DNA from: Elusimicrobia bacterium RIFCSPLOWO2_01_FULL_64_13
Lineage (GTDB): Bacteria > Elusimicrobiota > Elusimicrobia > 2-02-FULL-39-32
DNA length: 7,927 nucleotides
Reading direction: 5' to 3'
Assembly: GCA_001800095.1 (NCBI GenBank)
Contig: MGUT01000050.1
Coordinates: 1 to 7,927, forward strand
Numbering within the stretch: the stretch's first letter is position 1; each line of letters begins with the position of its first letter. Made by a program: the position numbers and the translations under genes. Shown piece after piece: positions 6,438-7,927 of the stretch. Under the pieces are notes generated by a model. That model was given only the letters and a program-made list of their open reading frames with translations. It was not told the origin of the DNA and ran no database searches.

Positions 6438-7510
6438 CAGATTCCGCTCCCCGCGGCCGCTTTGCCGGCCCGCACCGCCTCGGGATCGTGCGCCTTGGCG
6501 CAGGCCTCCTCCAGCGACACGAGCCCCGACTTGACGAGCTGGATGAGCGTCTTGTCCAGGGTCGTCATGCCGAACTTGGCTCCGGTCTCGATGGCGTTCT
6601 TGATCATGTGGGTCTTGCCCTCGCGGATGAGGTTGGCGATGGCGGGAGTCACGATCATGATCTCGCGCGCGGCGATCCTCCCGACCTGGTCGGCCCGGGG
6701 GATCAGGGTCTGGCAGACGACGGCCCGGAGAGTGGTGGAAAGCTGGACCCGGACCTGCTGCTGCTGGGACGGCGGGAAAACGTCGATGATGCGGTCGATG
6801 GTCTGGGAGGCGTCGGTCGTGTGCAGGGTCCCGAAGCAGAGGTGGCCCGTCTCCGCCGCCGTGATGGCGAGCGAGATGGTCTCAAGGTCCCTCATTTCGC
6901 CTACCAGGATCACGTCGGGGTCCTCCCTCAAGGCGCTGCGCAGGGCGTTCTGGAAGGACCTGGTGGACTGGCCCACTTCGCGCTGGCGGATGATGCTGTT
7001 GATGGGGTCGTAGACGAACTCGATGGGGTCCTCGATGGTGAGGATGTGGTGGCTGTACTTCTGGTTGACCAGGTTGATGAGGCAGGCGAGGGTGGTGGAT
7101 TTGCCCGAACCCGTGGGCCCCGTGACCAGCACCAGGCCCCGCGGCAGGTCCGCCAGCTCCGTGATGGCCGGAGGGAGACGGAGGGTCTCCGCCTCGGGGA
7201 TCTTGGAGGAGATGAGCCGCATGACCGCCTGCACGCCGGTCTTATCCATGAGGACGTTCACGCGGAACCGGGAGATCCCCTTCACTTCGAACGAGCAGTC
7301 CAATTCCAGGTTCTCCTCGAAACGCTGCTTCTGGTCGTCGTAGAGGATGGAGTAGATGAGCCGCTTGGACTCCTCCGCGGTCAGGTCCGGGAACTCGACG
7401 AGGGGCAGGATCTCCCCGCGGATCCGGAGCATGGGCGGCTTTCCGATCACCAGGTGGATGTCGGAGGCCTCCTTTTCCACGGCGGCTTTCAAGATGTCCA
7501 GGATCTCCAT
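6437..7510 (-). CDS. pilT: PilT, type IV pilus retraction ATPase
   Basis: This 357-residue protein is of normal PilT length (about 345-370). It would form a hexamer at the base of the pilus machine in the cytoplasm and depolymerise pilin to drive twitching. The N-terminal domain opens with EASDIHLVIGKPPMLRIRGE. Walker A GPTGSGKST is at 131-139, the Asp box TIEDPIEFVY at 158-167, Walker B DPDVILVGEMRD at 197-208 with catalytic Glu205, and the His box ETGHLCFGTLHT at 220-231. AIANLIREG at 290-298 closely matches the PilT-specific AIRNLIRE motif needed for retraction, followed by GMTTLDKTLIQLVKSGLVSLEEA. The start overlaps the pdxJ 3' end by 22 bases and has a good ribosome site. The downstream paralogue overlaps its stop by one base, so the two ATPases are very probably made together. 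Confidence 0.93.
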   Translation of the reverse strand: MEILDILKAAVEKEASDIHLVIGKPPMLRIRGEILPLVEFPDLTAEESKRLIYSILYDDQKQRFEENLELDCSFEVKGISRFRVNVLMDKTGVQAVMRLISSKIPEAETLRLPPAITELADLPRGLVLVTGPTGSGKSTTLACLINLVNQKYSHHILTIEDPIEFVYDPINSIIRQREVGQSTRSFQNALRSALREDPDVILVGEMRDLETISLAITAAETGHLCFGTLHTTDASQTIDRIIDVFPPSQQQQVRVQLSTTLRAVVCQTLIPRADQVGRIAAREIMIVTPAIANLIREGKTHMIKNAIETGAKFGMTTLDKTLIQLVKSGLVSLEEACAKAHDPEAVRAGKAAAGSGI

Positions 7511-7927
7511 GAGCGTCTCCTCCGAATGATTGATTTCATCTCCCGCACCGCCTGGTCCAATCCGGTGAAAAGCGCCCGGGCGACGATGGAAAAACCGATG
7601 TTCAGCGCGTTCATCCCGAAGATCCCCGCCACGGGGCCGGCGTTGGAGTAATCGAGTCCGTGGCCGGCGTTCAGAATGAGTCCCGAATCCAGGGCGGTCC
7701 GGGCGGCCTCGACTAATTTACGAAATTCAAGGCCGCGATGCAAACGCGTCCGGGCCAGGGCGTAGGAGCCGGTGTGGAGCTCGATCCCGTCGGCCCCGGC
7801 GGCCTTGGCGGCGCGCACCTGCCGGGGATCGGGATCCACGAAAACGTTCACCTGGATCCCGGCCCGGCGCAGCCGCTCCGCGGCGCGGCGGATCCTCTCC
7901 CCGCCCCGGAGCGCGTCCAGACCGCCT
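7489..7927 (-). CDS. pdxJ: Pyridoxine 5'-phosphate synthase PdxJ, N-terminus outside the window
   Basis: The frame is open to the window edge, and the 145 visible residues cover the C-terminal part of a usual 235-250 residue PdxJ. The enzyme condenses 1-deoxyxylulose 5-phosphate with 3-amino-2-oxopropyl phosphate to form pyridoxine 5'-phosphate in the cytosol. The fragment begins with GGLDALRGGERIRRAAERLR, then VFVDPDPRQVRAAKAAGADGIELHTGSYA, LILNAGHGLDYSNAGPVAGI (the Gly-His-Gly active-site loop) and LNIGFSIVARALFTGLDQAVREMK. All are in PdxJ order in a TIM-barrel fold. A frame beginning at the GTG at 7851 would be internal, since homology continues upstream of it. Two oddities: NIGF where many PdxJ proteins have NIGH, and an Arg-rich end (IIRRRRSWRSWTS) that runs 22 bases into pilT. 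Confidence 0.93.
   Translation of the reverse strand, partial: GGLDALRGGERIRRAAERLRRAGIQVNVFVDPDPRQVRAAKAAGADGIELHTGSYALARTRLHRGLEFRKLVEAARTALDSGLILNAGHGLDYSNAGPVAGIFGMNALNIGFSIVARALFTGLDQAVREMKSIIRRRRSWRSWTS
7517..7522 (-). promoter_or_regulatory. Ribosome binding site of pilT within pdxJ
   Basis: On the minus strand GAGGAG occurs six bases before the pilT ATG at 7510, an optimal distance. It lies inside the last codons of pdxJ, so the strongest visible ribosome site of the minus-strand operon is at pilT. Confidence 0.7.

Noticed and set aside
6488..7651. Plus-strand open frame (387 codons) opposite pilT and pdxJ
   Set aside because: Same kind of antisense shadow; pilT on the other strand is unmistakable.
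7849..7851. GTG as the start of pdxJ
   Set aside because: PdxJ-like sequence (GGLD and the following helix) continues upstream in the same frame to the window edge, so this Val codon is internal.
1..7927. tRNA or rRNA genes, CRISPR arrays, insertion sequences, riboswitches and promoters
   Set aside because: There is no non-coding gap over 27 bases; I saw no direct-repeat array, transposase, or clear -35/-10 pair. Both operon promoters must lie outside the window.

Overview
The window is GC-rich (about two-thirds G+C by eye) and almost fully coding. It comes from a diderm (Gram-negative-type) bacterium, because it encodes a Tol-type envelope energy system and type IV pilus retraction ATPases. 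I cannot fix the phylum by reading. The compact overlapping genes, the short TonB-like TolA and the unusual gene order argue against a standard enterobacterial or pseudomonad Tol operon. A deep-branching diderm such as Elusimicrobiota or a deltaproteobacterial-type lineage is possible, but this is only a guess.

Left half, plus strand (1-3259): the tail of a TPR-like protein, then tolB, a tolQ/exbB-type channel gene, a tolR/exbD-type gene and a tolA/tonB-type gene. The genes are joined by a 4-base gap, a 1-base TGATG overlap, a 27-base spacer and a 4-base ATGA overlap, so they look like one operon that begins before the window. Together they would form an inner-membrane proton-driven motor (TolQ-TolR), a periplasm-spanning transmitter (TolA/TonB-like) and a periplasmic beta-propeller (TolB), working in outer-membrane constriction and integrity. 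No pal gene is visible, and tolB comes before tolQRA instead of after it.

Right half, minus strand (7927 down to 3283): the 3' part of pdxJ (vitamin B6 synthesis), two tandem PilT-family ATPases (the first PilT-like, the second PilU-like), rsfS (ribosomal silencing factor) and argS (arginyl-tRNA synthetase). All junctions overlap or lie within 10 bases, so this also looks like a single transcript starting outside the window. The two operons converge with only 23 bases between their stop codons.

There is no non-coding stretch over 30 bases, and no RNA gene, mobile element, CRISPR array or promoter that I can support. The most notable non-gene signal is an 18-bp perfect palindrome at the end of pilU. 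It is followed at once by a second small hairpin that places the pilU stop codon in a GUAA loop, directly upstream of the TTG start of rsfS. The window is mainly well-known families in an unusual arrangement; I do not see a clearly new system.
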